A stretch of 64,000 bases of DNA from Microvirga terrae (GCF_013307435.2 NZ_CP102845.1:4946001-5010000), one strand, 5' to 3'; counted from the stretch's first letter, positions 27,226 through 37,299 are shown. The notes: generated by a model not told the origin, from the sequence alone. Made by a program: numbers and translations.

Positions 27226-28734
27226 ATGACCTCAGGCACGTTCAACGACACATCCACCTTTCCGGATCCGATCTACAAGGAGACGGTGCTGCGTCCTCTT
27301 TTCGACGGCGCCAAGGATCACCATGTCGAGGGCTTCCGTCTCATCGACAGGGCGCATCTCGTGATGCTCCACGAGACGGGAATCCTGACGTTGGAGCAGG
27401 CTCGGCCGATCGCTCAAGCGCTCGAAGCCATCGATCGCGAGGTTGACGTCAGCTCCCTGACCTATACCGGCGAGGTCGAAGACTTCTTCTTCCTCATCGA
27501 AAAGCAGCTGCGCGCCCGCCTCGGGCCGGACCTCGCCGGGCGCCTGCATACCGCACGCTCGCGCAACGATATCGACCACACGCTGTTCAAACTCGGCCTC
27601 AAGCACCGCATCGATCCGCTGTTGAAGCGCTTGGTTCGGCTGGCCGAGATCCTCGCATCCGTGGCGGAGCGGGAAAGCGGAACGCTGATCGTTGCCTATA
27701 CCCACGGTCAGCCAGCGCAGCCGACCGTCTTCGGTCATTACCTGTCCGCCGTTCTTGAGACCCTGCTGCGCGACATCGCCCGACTTGAGGCGGCACGGGA
27801 CATCGTCGACCGGAGTCCGATGGGCGCCGCCGCCATCACGACGAGCGGCTTCCCCATCGATCGCGAGCTGATGGCTCACTTGCTCGGCTTCCGCCGTCCT
27901 CTGCAGAACTCCTACGGCTGCATCGCCTCGATCGACTATATCACGTCCACTTATTCCGCCATCGAGTTGATCTTCCTGCATCTCGGCCGCTTCATCCAGG
28001 ACCTTCAGTTCTGGACGAGCTTCGAGGTCGGGCAGGTTTACGTTCCCAATGCCTTCGTGCAGATCTCATCGATCATGCCGCAGAAGCGTAACCCTGTCCC
28101 GATCGAGCATATGAGACATCTATCGTCCCAGACCGTCGGGCGGGCGCAGGCGATGCTCACGATCATGCACAACACGCCCTTCACCGACATGAACGACAGC
28201 GAAGGGGAAAGCCAGGGCTTCGGCTATGGTGCCTTCGAAAGCGGCGGGCGGGTCCTTGATCTCCTCGCAGTCCTCGTCCCGTCCCTGCGGATCGACGCCG
28301 ATCGAGTTCGACAGAACATCCGTCGCAGCTGCATCACTGTGACGGAGCTCGCCGACAGCCTCGTTCGCCTAGAGGGTCTGTCCTTCCGCGAAGCCCATGA
28401 GATCGCGGCGGAGGTCGCGCGATCCGTCGTCGCCGTCGGCGGAGATATTGCCGGCGATGGCTACGGGCCATTCCAGATGGCCTTCAGTCGCTGTGCGGGT
28501 CGTGAGACACGTATCACTCCGGTGCAATTCGGCGAAATAGTCTCGCCCGAGAACTTCGTTGCCGTCCGCAACCGATTCGGGGGACCAGCCCCGGGTGCAC
28601 TGGCTCAAGCGATTGCAGGGTACAATCTCGAAATCACACAGATCCGCAGCCGGCTGACGGACACCGAGACCCGTGCTCGTGCCGCGGCGCAGGATCTTCA
28701 AAGCCGCTTCAATGCACTTCTCGGAGCTCGCTGA
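27226..28734 (+). CDS. Argininosuccinate lyase-like enzyme (fumarase/aspartase superfamily)
   Basis: 502 aa, somewhat longer than bacterial argininosuccinate lyases (about 460). Superfamily motifs: [14 protein letters not shown] near residue 106, [16 protein letters not shown] near 160, and the mobile catalytic loop [17 protein letters not shown] with its catalytic Ser near 285. In true ArgH the second motif reads THLQRAQP; here Leu and Arg become Gly and Pro, arguing for a different substrate. It is embedded between permease and ATPase genes of a sugar importer, with overlapping starts (TGATG with the next gene), not with arginine genes. A beta-elimination that releases fumarate or a related acid from an imported adduct is plausible inference. 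Confidence 0.82.
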   Translation: MTSGTFNDTSTFPDPIYKETVLRPLFDGAKDHHVEGFRLIDRAHLVMLHETGILTLEQARPIAQALEAIDREVDVSSLTYTGEVEDFFFLIEKQLRARLGPDLAGRLHTARSRNDIDHTLFKLGLKHRIDPLLKRLVRLAEILASVAERESGTLIVAYTHGQPAQPTVFGHYLSAVLETLLRDIARLEAARDIVDRSPMGAAAITTSGFPIDRELMAHLLGFRRPLQNSYGCIASIDYITSTYSAIELIFLHLGRFIQDLQFWTSFEVGQVYVPNAFVQISSIMPQKRNPVPIEHMRHLSSQTVGRAQAMLTIMHNTPFTDMNDSEGESQGFGYGAFESGGRVLDLLAVLVPSLRIDADRVRQNIRRSCITVTELADSLVRLEGLSFREAHEIAAEVARSVVAVGGDIAGDGYGPFQMAFSRCAGRETRITPVQFGEIVSPENFVAVRNRFGGPAPGALAQAIAGYNLEITQIRSRLTDTETRARAAAQDLQSRFNALLGAR

Positions 28735-29804
28735 TGGCGACCATCGAAATAGACCGCCTCGTCAAGAGATACGGGCAGACGGCCGTTGTCCATGGCATCG
28801 ACCTCGCGATCCAGGATGGCGAATTCGTCGTTCTGGTCGGCCCCTCGGGATGCGGCAAATCCACGACGCTGCGGATGATCGCGGGGCTTGAGGAGATCAG
28901 CGACGGGCAGATCAGAATCGACGGTCGCGTCGTCAACGACCTGCAGCCCAAGGACCGGAACATCGCCATGGTGTTCCAGAACTATGCCATCTATCCGCAT
29001 GTGACCGTTGCCGACAACATCGCCTTCGGCCTCTACCGATCGAATCTCTCGAAGAGCGAGAAGCGTGCGCGGGTGGAACAGGTCGCGCAGACCCTTGGCC
29101 TCTCGCATCTTCTGGAGCGCCGCCCGTCAGCCCTGTCGGGCGGTCAGCGCCAGCGGGTCGCCATCGGGCGGGCCATGGTCCGCGATCCTGCGGCGTTCCT
29201 ATTCGACGAACCTCTCTCCAACCTTGATGCTCAGCTGCGCACCCAGATGCGCATCGAAATCAAACGGCTTCATCATCGGCTCGGCACCACGTCCGTGTTC
29301 GTGACCCACGACCAGGTCGAAGCCATGACCATGGCGGACAGGATCGTCGTGATGAGGGATGGCAGGATCCTGCAGGTCGGCTCGCCCCTCGAGCTCTACG
29401 AGAAGCCTGTCGACGTCTTCACCGCACGCTTCATCGGCAGCCCGACCATGAATCTAATCCCCGCATCGTTGAAGGAAGGTCGGGCCGATCTGACGATCGG
29501 CGGCTCTGTGAAGGTACCATCCTTGCCGGCCTCGACATCCGATATCTTGGTCGGCGTTCGTCCGCAGGATTTCACCCCGACCAATGCCGGAGCATCATGC
29601 ATGTCCGTATCGGGCGCGGTCGTCGTTGTGGAAACCCTGGGCTCCGAGACACTCGTCCACATCGAGAGCGGAGACCAGACTGTCATCGGCTCCGCGCCGG
29701 GGCGGGATGTTCCGAGAATTGGTGAGCAACTCACTCTGCACGCTCCGGCAGAGAGGCTCTATTACTTCGACAAGACGACAGAGAGAACATTGGCCGTCCA
29801 ATGA
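28734..29804 (+). CDS. ABC transporter ATP-binding protein, CUT1 (MalK/UgpC) type
   Basis: 356 aa. Walker [11 protein letters not shown]-loop region [14 protein letters not shown], signature [16 protein letters not shown], Walker [16 protein letters not shown], switch His in [11 protein letters not shown], then a TOBE-type C-terminal domain. The ATG shares a base with the lyase stop codon and the stop overlaps the PfkB kinase start (ATGA). It energises the importer made of 24161-27220 products. Confidence 0.93.
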   Translation: MATIEIDRLVKRYGQTAVVHGIDLAIQDGEFVVLVGPSGCGKSTTLRMIAGLEEISDGQIRIDGRVVNDLQPKDRNIAMVFQNYAIYPHVTVADNIAFGLYRSNLSKSEKRARVEQVAQTLGLSHLLERRPSALSGGQRQRVAIGRAMVRDPAAFLFDEPLSNLDAQLRTQMRIEIKRLHHRLGTTSVFVTHDQVEAMTMADRIVVMRDGRILQVGSPLELYEKPVDVFTARFIGSPTMNLIPASLKEGRADLTIGGSVKVPSLPASTSDILVGVRPQDFTPTNAGASCMSVSGAVVVVETLGSETLVHIESGDQTVIGSAPGRDVPRIGEQLTLHAPAERLYYFDKTTERTLAVQ

Positions 29805-30697
29805 CTGGAAGAGCCTCCGATCGGACCAAGGTTCTGTGCCTTGGAAGAACATATTGCGACATCATCTTCACGGGCCTGCACGAGATGCCCGTCCTCGGGC
29901 GGGAGCGATTTGCGGAAGCCGTGACTATTGTCGCGGGCGGCGGCGCTTACATCACGGCAGCTCATATTGCATCTCTCGGCCGGCCGGTCGCGCTGCTCAC
30001 ACGCCTTGGAACAGATCCTTTGTCGGAAAGCCTCAGAACTGAGCTTGAATTTAGCGGTGTCGACCTCTCGTTCGTCGAGCGGTCGGACGATGCCGGGCCC
30101 CAGCCGACTGTTGCTCTGATCAAAGACGGCGAACGAGCTTTCGTCTCCCGACGTGCCGGAACGTCGCGACCAGCCGCCCTGGAGGAGGCGCTTTCCGCGC
30201 CTGACATGGCCCATCTGCACATCGCGGAGTTCGCGACCCTCAAGGAAAATCCCGACGTGATCGCCATGGCAAAGGGGCGCGGACTGACGGTCTCGCTTGA
30301 TCCGAGCTGGGACGACCAGTTGATCCGTCGCGATACAGGTTTTTTCGAGCTATGTGCAGGGATCGACGTCTTCCTCCCGAATGTGGAGGAGGGAGGCGCG
30401 TTGACCGGCGGGACATCGGCGGAAGCCATCCTGCTCGATCTGCAGAAGCATTTTCCCTTGGTCGTGCTGAAGCGCGGTGAACATGGCGCTGTCGCATCCC
30501 AGGACTCCACCTGCGTCTCTGTGCCGGCCCCCTCGGTGACAGTGGTCGACACCACCGGAGCCGGCGACGCGTTCAATGCGGGCTTCCTGCACACATGGCT
30601 CGCCACCTCCGCTCTTGAGAAAAGCGTGGCGGCCGGGATCGAGGCCGGCAGCCTTTCCGTTCAGTCTGCGGGAGGAGCCCCGCCGCAGCTGCGGTGA
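29801..30697 (+). CDS. PfkB family carbohydrate kinase
   Basis: 298 aa ribokinase/PfkB-fold kinase that transfers phosphate from ATP to a sugar or nucleoside. The C-terminal signature [15 protein letters not shown] contains the anion-hole GAGD with its catalytic Asp; the N-terminal [15 protein letters not shown] is the sugar-binding glycine region. It is the last gene of the operon, coupled to the ATPase by a 4-base overlap. It probably phosphorylates the imported sugar or the sugar freed by the deacetylase or lyase encoded in the same regulon. Confidence 0.9.
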   Translation: MTGRASDRTKVLCLGRTYCDIIFTGLHEMPVLGRERFAEAVTIVAGGGAYITAAHIASLGRPVALLTRLGTDPLSESLRTELEFSGVDLSFVERSDDAGPQPTVALIKDGERAFVSRRAGTSRPAALEEALSAPDMAHLHIAEFATLKENPDVIAMAKGRGLTVSLDPSWDDQLIRRDTGFFELCAGIDVFLPNVEEGGALTGGTSAEAILLDLQKHFPLVVLKRGEHGAVASQDSTCVSVPAPSVTVVDTTGAGDAFNAGFLHTWLATSALEKSVAAGIEAGSLSVQSAGGAPPQLR

Positions 30698-30780
30698 GAG
30701 GAACCTTCGAATACCCGTCTCACCGGTGCGGAAGCGATGCAGGGTCTCGAAAGGCTCTCCCCACGCAAGAAGCGCTCGAT

Positions 30781-32262
30781 CTAGGCCATGGCGGCCGATG
30801 CTTCCCGCACCTTGCGCGTTGCGGTGCTGACGAGCTCGGCGGAGCGGACAATCTCGTTCATGCTGCCGCTAATCGACGAGACACGATGCGATGCCATCTG
30901 CATGCTGATCGACATCTCGCGTGTCACTGCCGACTGCTCTTCGATCGCAACTGAAACGGCGACCGAGATTTCGTTGATCTTCACGACCGTGGCCGTAATC
31001 AGTTCGATGGCATCGACGACCTGACGGGTCGCGATCTGCGTTTGTTCGATCTGTCCGCTGATCTCCTCGGTGGCCTTCGCCGTCTGCGTGGCCAGGTCCT
31101 TGACCTCCGACGCAACGACGGCAAACCCTCGGCCGGCCTCACCGGCACGAGCCGCCTCGATCGTAGCATTCAGGGCCAGAAGGTTCGTCTGAGAGGCAAT
31201 CTTGTCAATGAGCGTAACGATTTCGCCGATCTTCTGAGCGGACGTTGTCAATCCCGACACAATGGCGCTGGTCTGCTGACCTTGGCCGACGGCTTCTGTA
31301 GAGATTGCAAGCGCATGACCAACCTGCTGACTGATCTCGTGCACGGAGGCTGCGAGCTCTTCCGCACCGGCCGCCACAGCCTGGACATTCAGGGAGGTTT
31401 CACCAGAAGCATAGGCCGCGGTCGAAGTCTGCTCTGTGACATTCGCAACAGCGTCCGTGATCTCGCTCAGATCAACAGCAATGGACTTCTGCAGTTCGAC
31501 GCGCCGGAGCCGCTCCGTCACCTGCGCGGTGATGTCGGTTGCAAACTTTATCACCTTGTACGGACGGCCGCTCATGTCGAAGATCGGGTTGTACGACGCC
31601 TGGATCCAGACTTTTTTGCCGCCTCGCCCCACGCGCTTGTATTCGCCGGCGTGGAACTTTCCATGGCCCAGGGAAGCCCAGAACTGACGGTATTCGGGGC
31701 TTTCCCTATACGGCGCCTCGACAAACATGCCGTGGTGACGGCCTTTGATTTCGTCCAATTGGTAGCCTAAGGCAGCCAGGAAGTTCTCGTTTGCGGCCAA
31801 GATGGTTCCATCAAGATTGAACTCGATGACCGCCTGCGAACGAACGATCGCGTTGATCTGGCTCTCGAACTCGGCATTCCGAAGTTTCGCTTGTGTGATG
31901 TCTGTTGCGAACTTCACCACCTTGGTTGGCTTACCGTCGCGTCCCAGAATTGGATTGTAGGACGCCTGAATCCATACCTCGCGGCCTTCTTTGGTAACTC
32001 GCCTGTATTCGCCGGATTGGAACTCGCCTCGGCTGAGCGAGGCCCAGAACTCCCGATACTCTCGGCTCTCACGAGTGGCCTGATCGACGAAGAGGCTGTG
32101 GTGCCTGCCCTGAATCTCCGCCAGGCTGTACCCCAAGACCGACAGGAAGTTGTTGTTGGCAGCCAGGATAGTGCCATCGAGCTTGAACTCGATGATGGCT
32201 TGCGACCGGTCCAGGGCAGACAGCTTGGCATTCGTCTCATTGGTTAGGCGGAACATGAACAT
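30781..32262 (-). CDS. Soluble methyl-accepting chemotaxis protein with two PAS domains (BdlA-like)
   Basis: 493 aa from ATG 32262 (a TTG 12 bases upstream is less likely). Two tandem PAS domains (about residues 15-130 and 140-255) are near copies of each other: [20 protein letters not shown] and [20 protein letters not shown]. Each ends in KFATDIT. The MCP signalling hairpin tip is clear: [19 protein letters not shown]. No membrane span exists, so it is a cytosolic receptor, an architecture like the biofilm-dispersal receptor BdlA. The ligand (redox, FAD or heme) cannot be assigned. No chemotaxis kinase genes are nearby. Confidence 0.92.
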   Translation of the reverse strand: MFMFRLTNETNAKLSALDRSQAIIEFKLDGTILAANNNFLSVLGYSLAEIQGRHHSLFVDQATRESREYREFWASLSRGEFQSGEYRRVTKEGREVWIQASYNPILGRDGKPTKVVKFATDITQAKLRNAEFESQINAIVRSQAVIEFNLDGTILAANENFLAALGYQLDEIKGRHHGMFVEAPYRESPEYRQFWASLGHGKFHAGEYKRVGRGGKKVWIQASYNPIFDMSGRPYKVIKFATDITAQVTERLRRVELQKSIAVDLSEITDAVANVTEQTSTAAYASGETSLNVQAVAAGAEELAASVHEISQQVGHALAISTEAVGQGQQTSAIVSGLTTSAQKIGEIVTLIDKIASQTNLLALNATIEAARAGEAGRGFAVVASEVKDLATQTAKATEEISGQIEQTQIATRQVVDAIELITATVVKINEISVAVSVAIEEQSAVTREMSISMQMASHRVSSISGSMNEIVRSAELVSTATRKVREASAAMA

Positions 32263-32414
32263 CGTCGGCCCCAATCGTCATTGGGCGCTCACACGATCCC
32301 CCTCAGTGGAGGTCGATGGCGCCGATTGGCAGAATCGAAAGCTCTTTCTTCGACTGCACTGAGCCCAGAGTGATCAGAAAGCTTTAATGAGACGTGAAGA
32401 TTAAGGCTTAAAGC

Positions 32415-33248
32415 TTAGGATGGTTCATGGATCTGGTGATCGACGCGCCGATTGGCCTGGAACCCTACTCCGCACCGGAAATGAGAAGAGGACCGGAACG
32501 ATATGCCGGCCTGGTTTAGAGCCTGCTCGACAGCCTTCAGGCTTTCCCTGCGAACCGTGTCACCTCCTTGCGCCTCGATGCGTTTGACCGTCATCGGCGA
32601 CACGCCGGAAGCCTCCGCCAACTCCCGGACGGACCAGTTCAGCAGGGCACGGCCTGCTCTCACCTGGGCACCCGTGAGAGGCATTTCAAACGTAAAGGCA
32701 GGCTCAGGCTGCTCATGGGAAAGCGACGCAGGATCAGGATCAATGCGACCGCTTTGCTCCAGGTGATGAAGCCAGATTTCATCGACAACAAGACGGCTGA
32801 GGCCGCGCAACATTCCTGTCTGCTCAGGCGTGAACTGGCGCGGTTTGGTATCAAGAACACACAGGGAGCCGAGCCGGGTGCCGGGCTCGGTGATCAGGGG
32901 CGCTCCAGCGTAAAACCGGATCTGCGGTTCACCGTCGACATAAGGGTAGGACGCGAACTGGCGATCCGCCTTCGCGTCAGGCACTACGAAAGCCACGTCG
33001 TGCAGGATCGTGTAGGTGCAGAATGCATGCTCCCGGGGCAACTCAGCCAAGTCGCCGAGGCCGAGCCGGGCCTTGAACCGGACGCACTCCGCATCAACCA
33101 AGGTTACGAGGACGATCGGGATCTCAAAAAGGTTCTGGGCGACACGACAGATCCGCTCTAAGGCCGGGGACGCGGGCATGTCGAGGATTGAGAGCCGGCG
33201 AAGGGCTTCTAAACGTGCACTTTCATTGGGAGGAAAAGGATAGTGCAA
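32415..33248 (-). CDS. GAF domain protein fused to an XRE-type helix-turn-helix
   Basis: 277 aa from a TTG at 33248; the next Met (residue 24) would remove the conserved GAF lead-in EALRRLSILDMPASPALERI. Residues 20-165 are a GAF sensor domain (REHAFCTYTILHD, GAPLITEPGTRLGSLCVLD). After a linker, residues 195-245 form an HTH (GRALLNWSVRELAEASG then VSPMTVKRIEA). A GAF sensor joined to a Cro/CI-like HTH is uncommon; it looks like a one-component regulator. It is directly upstream of the soluble chemoreceptor on the same strand, so the two may be co-expressed. Confidence 0.85.
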   Translation of the reverse strand: MHYPFPPNESARLEALRRLSILDMPASPALERICRVAQNLFEIPIVLVTLVDAECVRFKARLGLGDLAELPREHAFCTYTILHDVAFVVPDAKADRQFASYPYVDGEPQIRFYAGAPLITEPGTRLGSLCVLDTKPRQFTPEQTGMLRGLSRLVVDEIWLHHLEQSGRIDPDPASLSHEQPEPAFTFEMPLTGAQVRAGRALLNWSVRELAEASGVSPMTVKRIEAQGGDTVRRESLKAVEQALNQAGISFRSSSHFRCGVGFQANRRVDHQIHEPS

Positions 33249-33428
33249 TAGATCGTCTCGGAATGGTGTTGAACGGCATCTGGCAAACCTGCCCTCTAGC
33301 AGAGACTTCGCCCTAAATCACTCCCCCGGGCCTGTTTGCCGCACCGCCTGCTTGTCATAGCGAATCGGTTTTTAGGCCAGATCGGGGCGCAATGGCGGCT
33401 GAAGCTCCCGAAGAAACCTCCCTTCCAC

Positions 33429-33716
33429 CTAGTGAGTAACGCTGGAACGGGGCTCCGACATGGCCTCCCAGGCGAGTTCAGCTAGAACACTGTAACGCCC
33501 ACGGTACTCGGAATTGCGCCAGATTACCTTGAGGCTTCCTTTAGAATCTCTGAGAGCCACGATGGAACCGTCCCATCGGTACTGCTTGGAATTGTTTGGA
33601 GACATCCAGCTCGGTTCCTCACGCCAGATTGGGCGGGCGATGGAGCACATGATCCCGAAGGCTTCGTGCAGCCGATGGATGCGATCCAGTTGTGTGTCCC
33701 CATCGCAGGCCGACAT
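33429..33716 (-). CDS. Small hypothetical protein
   Basis: 95 aa from ATG 33716 (or about 73 aa from a Met at 33650). No recognised family. The sequence is basic and Trp-rich (IARPIWREEPSW, KVIWRNSEYRGRYSVLAE) with a composition compatible with a real small soluble protein; codon positions look coding in the second half. It lies between the GAF-HTH gene and the divergent BLUF gene. Moderate doubt that it is a gene. Confidence 0.45.
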   Translation of the reverse strand: MSACDGDTQLDRIHRLHEAFGIMCSIARPIWREEPSWMSPNNSKQYRWDGSIVALRDSKGSLKVIWRNSEYRGRYSVLAELAWEAMSEPRSSVTH

Positions 33717-33895
33717 CTTGGGATCATGTCAAGGGGCCCCTCCACGACGGCGGACAGAGTTTGCGGGTTTCGATAGTCCTTACCCAAACTTGCAGCCACG
33801 GACCATAGCTTATGTGAAGGACTGAACCATCATGTCTGCTAAGACCTTTCCGTTCTGATCCCAGAGCAATTGTGAGTCCGATCGTGCAAGTGAGA

Positions 33896-34342
33896 ATGGA
33901 CCTAGAGCAGGAAGCCCCGCCGGACCTGTGCCGCCTCATCTACCGGAGCCAGATGACGATCGACGGTGAACCGCAAGCGGTGGCCGACGAAATCCGGCGG
34001 ATTTTGACGTGGTCGCGGGACTGGAACAGACGCACCGGGATCTCGGGGGCATTGCTGTTCGACCTTCGCCGTTTTGCGCAGGTCCTGGAGGGGCCGCCCC
34101 ATGCCGTCAAAAGCCTGTTCGGGCATATAGCCTGTGATGAGCGCCACACGAATGTGACGTTGCTCGACTGTGTCCCGGTCCGGGCGCGGGAGTTCTCGAC
34201 TTGGTCCATGGCTTATGTGGAGTCGACGCCCGAGGAGTTGGAGCCCCGTTTCGATGCGAATGCACTTCGAAGCGACACTTCAGAGGCCGAGGCGATCCTT
34301 GCCCTTCTGCGGTTCGTCCTTCAGGACCATCGTACGACCTAG
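33896..34342 (+). CDS. BLUF domain blue-light photoreceptor
   Basis: 148 aa from ATG 33896 (a GTG at 33872 would add eight residues). The whole protein is one BLUF domain, which binds FAD non-covalently and signals by a light-driven hydrogen-bond switch. The key residues are in place: Tyr16 in RLIYRSQ, Asn44 in [13 protein letters not shown], Gln62 in FAQVLEG, and Trp103/Met105 in FSTWSMAY. There is no output domain, so it must signal by protein contact, as in short BLUF proteins such as PixD/YcgF-type partners. The adjacent GAF-HTH regulator and soluble chemoreceptor are candidate partners (inference). Confidence 0.9.
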   Translation: MDLEQEAPPDLCRLIYRSQMTIDGEPQAVADEIRRILTWSRDWNRRTGISGALLFDLRRFAQVLEGPPHAVKSLFGHIACDERHTNVTLLDCVPVRAREFSTWSMAYVESTPEELEPRFDANALRSDTSEAEAILALLRFVLQDHRTT

Positions 34343-34499
34343 TGGAACGCGTCTGGCGGTGCCGGGCGATGGACGACGTCCCCGAGACCACACGCTCCTG
34401 ATAGGGTTGTGAGGGGCACCGCCAAGCCGCACCGGATGCGTCCGCATCAAGAGCATTGCCACGGCCGCGGCCACCGTTTCGGACGCCCCGTCGCTGGGG

Positions 34500-34859
34500 C
34501 TACTCCACCTGCCGCTCGCGATAGAACAGCATTCCGCCATGATGAAGGACATCGTTGATGAACTCACCGTCCGCCGTAAACCCAGTATCATCCCAGTATT
34601 CGATTCGGTCGCCGCGTATCTCGTAGCGCCCCTGATAGGCGCCCCTGCGACTGCCCCGCGCCTCATCGTAGCGTCCGTTCGGGAGGAGTTCCTGGCGAAT
34701 GAGGCCATCCCGGGTGACCCACATGCCGAGATAAGGGTGATCTGTCATATCCTTCAACGTTCTGACCTGAGATTGACCTTCGAATTCTGCCTGTCCGGCT
34801 CCGGTCGAGGCGACGACCAGCAAAACCGAGAAGGCGAGGCAGGGAGCCTTCCAAGCCAT
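34500..34859 (-). CDS. Exported Atu4866-family small protein
   Basis: 119 aa from ATG 34859, preceded by GGAGGGG. Residues 1-24 are a signal peptide (CLAFSVLLVVASTGAGQA). The mature domain, HPYLGMWVTRDGLIRQELLP then GRYDEARGSRRGAYQGRYE and YWDDTGFTADGEF, matches the small beta-barrel Atu4866 family of agrobacteria and relatives, whose function is unknown. It follows the SDR gene by 16 bases on the same strand, an arrangement I recall as common for this family, so the pair is probably functionally linked. Confidence 0.85.
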   Translation of the reverse strand: MAWKAPCLAFSVLLVVASTGAGQAEFEGQSQVRTLKDMTDHPYLGMWVTRDGLIRQELLPNGRYDEARGSRRGAYQGRYEIRGDRIEYWDDTGFTADGEFINDVLHHGGMLFYRERQVE

Positions 34860-34875
34860 CGTTGCCCCTCCGTTA

Positions 34876-35607
34876 TCAGTGAGGGCTTGCCGTCGGACGG
34901 ACGACAATCTCGCTGACATCCACGTCGGATGGCTGCTCGATCGCGTAGAGAACCGCTCGGCCGATTGCATCCGGCTCGATAGCGACCTTTCGAAATTCCC
35001 GCATGGCATCACGTGCGGTGTCGTTCGAAATCGTCTCCGCCAGTTCGCTCGTGACAACGCCTGGAGAGATCACCGTGACCCGCAGGCGGTCCGTCTCTTG
35101 GCGCAGGCCATCCGAGATCGCCCAGACCGCATGCTTGGTGGCGCAATAGACCGCAGCCGTCGGCGAGACACGATGCGCCCCGATCGACGCAACGTTGATG
35201 ACATGACCGGAGCCCCGGGCTTCCATGTGGGGCAGCACGGCCGCGATCCCGTTCAGGACGCCCTTGATGTTGACGTCGACCATCTGGTTCCACTCACTCA
35301 CCTTGAGGGCCCTGAGGGGGGACAGCGGCATGACACCCGCATTGTTGACGATGACATCGACCCGGCCGAACTCCTCAAGGGTCGCGGACAGGATACGATC
35401 AAAATCATCCCGCGAGGTCACGTCGAGCCGGTGGGCGCGGGCGGTGCCGCCGGATGCCTCGATCCGGCTGGCCAGATCGTGAAGGCGATCAGTCCGTCGG
35501 GCACCCACCACGACGACATGACCGGCTTTGGACAGTTCCAGCGCAACGGCTTCGCCGATCCCACTGGAGGCGCCTGTAATGATGATGATTTTTGTCTCAG
35601 ACATCAT
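34876..35607 (-). CDS. Short-chain dehydrogenase/reductase
   Basis: 243 aa. TGASSGIGEAVALELSKAG at the N-terminus is the NAD(P)-binding loop; NNAG and the catalytic YCATKHAV are intact; Asn and Ser of the tetrad are in VINVASIGAHRVS. It is divergent from the LysR gene at 35742 with about 135 bases between them that contain an extended dyad (35628-35674). Likely the principal target of that regulator. Substrate unknown. Confidence 0.92.
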   Translation of the reverse strand: MMSETKIIIITGASSGIGEAVALELSKAGHVVVVGARRTDRLHDLASRIEASGGTARAHRLDVTSRDDFDRILSATLEEFGRVDVIVNNAGVMPLSPLRALKVSEWNQMVDVNIKGVLNGIAAVLPHMEARGSGHVINVASIGAHRVSPTAAVYCATKHAVWAISDGLRQETDRLRVTVISPGVVTSELAETISNDTARDAMREFRKVAIEPDAIGRAVLYAIEQPSDVDVSEIVVRPTASPH

Positions 35608-35627
35608 CTGATCCTTCTATTTCCGTC

Positions 35628-35674
35628 TGTGTCCATACCGTCGATGCCCCCTCGGCATCGGGCTTGCGGACACA
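35628..35674. promoter_or_regulatory. Nested dyad in SDR/LysR divergent promoter
   Basis: Two perfect 7-bp inverted repeats share one centre at 35651: outer arms TGTGTCC (35628-35634) and GGACACA (35668-35674), inner arms CGATGCC (35642-35648) and GGCATCG (35654-35660). It lies midway between the divergent SDR and LysR genes, as expected for a LysR tetramer site with recognition and activation halves. Confidence 0.55.
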
Positions 35675-35741
35675 ACGTAGTGCGAGCCGCCGGCATGATC
35701 GACTTGCCAGTTCTGCATGAGCTGGTAAGTTTTTGTCACCA

Positions 35742-36635
35742 ATGGCTATGGACCTTGCTGGAATCACCGTCTTTGTGACCGTTGCGGAGGCGCAGAGCTT
35801 TCGGGCCGCGAGCGAACGCCTGGGCGTTACCCGCTCGGCCGTGAGCCAGGCTGTCCGGCGGCTCGAGGAGCGCATGGGCATGGCGCTTGTTCAGCGCACG
35901 ACCCGAAGCGTCCGTCTGACGGAAGCCGGCGAGCGGCTTTACGAGTCTGTGCGTCCTGCCCTCGCCGATCTCGGTGCGGCGGTCGAGGCCATGGGCGAGA
36001 TGCGCGAGCAGCCCAGCGGCATGCTGCGCCTGACGGTTTCCTCCATTGCAGAGAGATTCCTGAGTGGCTCACTGCTGGCGGGATTCGTTGCTGCCTATCC
36101 CGACATCCGCCTTGATATCACCGTGACCGACGAGGAGTTCGACATCGTCGCCGAAGGTTTCGACGCCGGCGTCAGGCTAGGCGAGGTGATCGAGCAGGAC
36201 ATGATCGCCGTTGCGGTATCGGCCGAGCAACGGCAGATCGTCGTGGGCTCGCCTGATTACTTGGCCCGGCATGGCGCCCCCGCCCACCCGCGGGATCTGA
36301 CCGGACATTGCTGCATCGGCTGGCGTCCAAGTCCTCAGGTCGCACCTTATCGGTGGGAGTTCACGGAGAGCGGGCGCGACTTCGATGTGGCGGTTGATCC
36401 GCGCGTGACCACCAACGAGATGCGGGTGATGATCCAGCTGGCCCGAGCAGGAGCAGGTCTGACCTTCGGCATGGAAGAGACCTTCCGCCCCTATATCTCT
36501 CAGGCTGAACTCGTGCCGCTCCTCGAGGAGTTCTGCCCACCCTTTCCGGGTTTTTACCTCTATTATCCCAATCGCCGAAACCTGCCGCTCAAGCTGCGTG
36601 TTCTCGTGGACTACCTACGCAAGCAGCGCCGTTGA
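35742..36635 (+). CDS. LysR family transcriptional regulator
   Basis: 297 aa from ATG 35742. The HTH (FVTVAEAQSFRAASERLG then VTRSAVSQAVRRLEERMG) is of the AaeR/DsdC-like group whose members commonly sit divergent from an oxidoreductase gene. The effector domain starts near residue 90 (GMLRLTVSSIAERFLSG). It probably activates or represses the divergent SDR-Atu4866 pair through the dyad at 35628-35674. Confidence 0.92.
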   Translation: MAMDLAGITVFVTVAEAQSFRAASERLGVTRSAVSQAVRRLEERMGMALVQRTTRSVRLTEAGERLYESVRPALADLGAAVEAMGEMREQPSGMLRLTVSSIAERFLSGSLLAGFVAAYPDIRLDITVTDEEFDIVAEGFDAGVRLGEVIEQDMIAVAVSAEQRQIVVGSPDYLARHGAPAHPRDLTGHCCIGWRPSPQVAPYRWEFTESGRDFDVAVDPRVTTNEMRVMIQLARAGAGLTFGMEETFRPYISQAELVPLLEEFCPPFPGFYLYYPNRRNLPLKLRVLVDYLRKQRR

Positions 36636-36717
36636 CCATCGGCCCGGCCGGACTGCCGTGAGGCTCACGTACATCCATCCAGGAGTTTGTTCAGATGCCG
36701 TCAGGCACTCGGACAAC

Positions 36718-37299
36718 TCAGCGCAACGTGTAGAGATAGGCCGCGACATGCCGCGCCTCAGCGCGGGATATGCCCGTGGCGGGCATGGCCGTTTTGGGAT
36801 CGATGGTGCGCGGGTTCTCGATCCATTGGATGAGACTATCCGGTGAGTTGGTGGCCACGCCGCCAATATAGACCCGAGCGGCAAACCCCTGGAGCGTCGG
36901 CCCGACCTTGCCCTGAGCGCCGGGAACGCCGGGGATCGTGTGACACCCGGCGCAGCCATAGCGCTGCGCAAGATACCTCCCCAGGTCCGGATCGCCCATG
37001 GTGAGCGCTACAGCACGGGTCCGGGCCTCCCGGTCGAACTTCATCTGATATCCGGCATAGATGCCGGCTCCGATCAGCACAAGCAGACAGAGCACGAGAT
37101 AGACCGCGCGAGTGCGGAAGCGGGTCGGTCCGGCAACCCGGACGCCCCGCAGGTGAGCCTCGGGATTGAACGGGGCCGGCTCTCTCCGCCTTGGGCGCGA
37201 TGCCGATCCGGTGCGCCGGGGGCTGAGAAAGATCCATGCCGTTCCAAGGGCCAGCGCTGCCGCCAGCGGGGTGAGGATCCTAGCGCGCTGCATGAGCAT
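36718..37299 (-). CDS. Membrane-anchored c-type cytochrome, last gene of the alcohol-oxidase operon
   Basis: 193 aa; GGAGGAAGG precedes ATG 37299. Two hydrophobic segments (about residues 8-26 and 65-86) anchor the protein, followed by a periplasmic class I cytochrome c domain with heme motif CAGCH and distal Met in TAMPATGIS. It overlaps the end of ctaG by 20 bases and is the final gene of the 17-gene block. Placement directly after the oxidase assembly gene suggests an electron carrier feeding the caa3-type oxidase, or an extra oxidase subunit. Confidence 0.88.
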   Translation of the reverse strand: MLMQRARILTPLAAALALGTAWIFLSPRRTGSASRPRRREPAPFNPEAHLRGVRVAGPTRFRTRAVYLVLCLLVLIGAGIYAGYQMKFDREARTRAVALTMGDPDLGRYLAQRYGCAGCHTIPGVPGAQGKVGPTLQGFAARVYIGGVATNSPDSLIQWIENPRTIDPKTAMPATGISRAEARHVAAYLYTLR

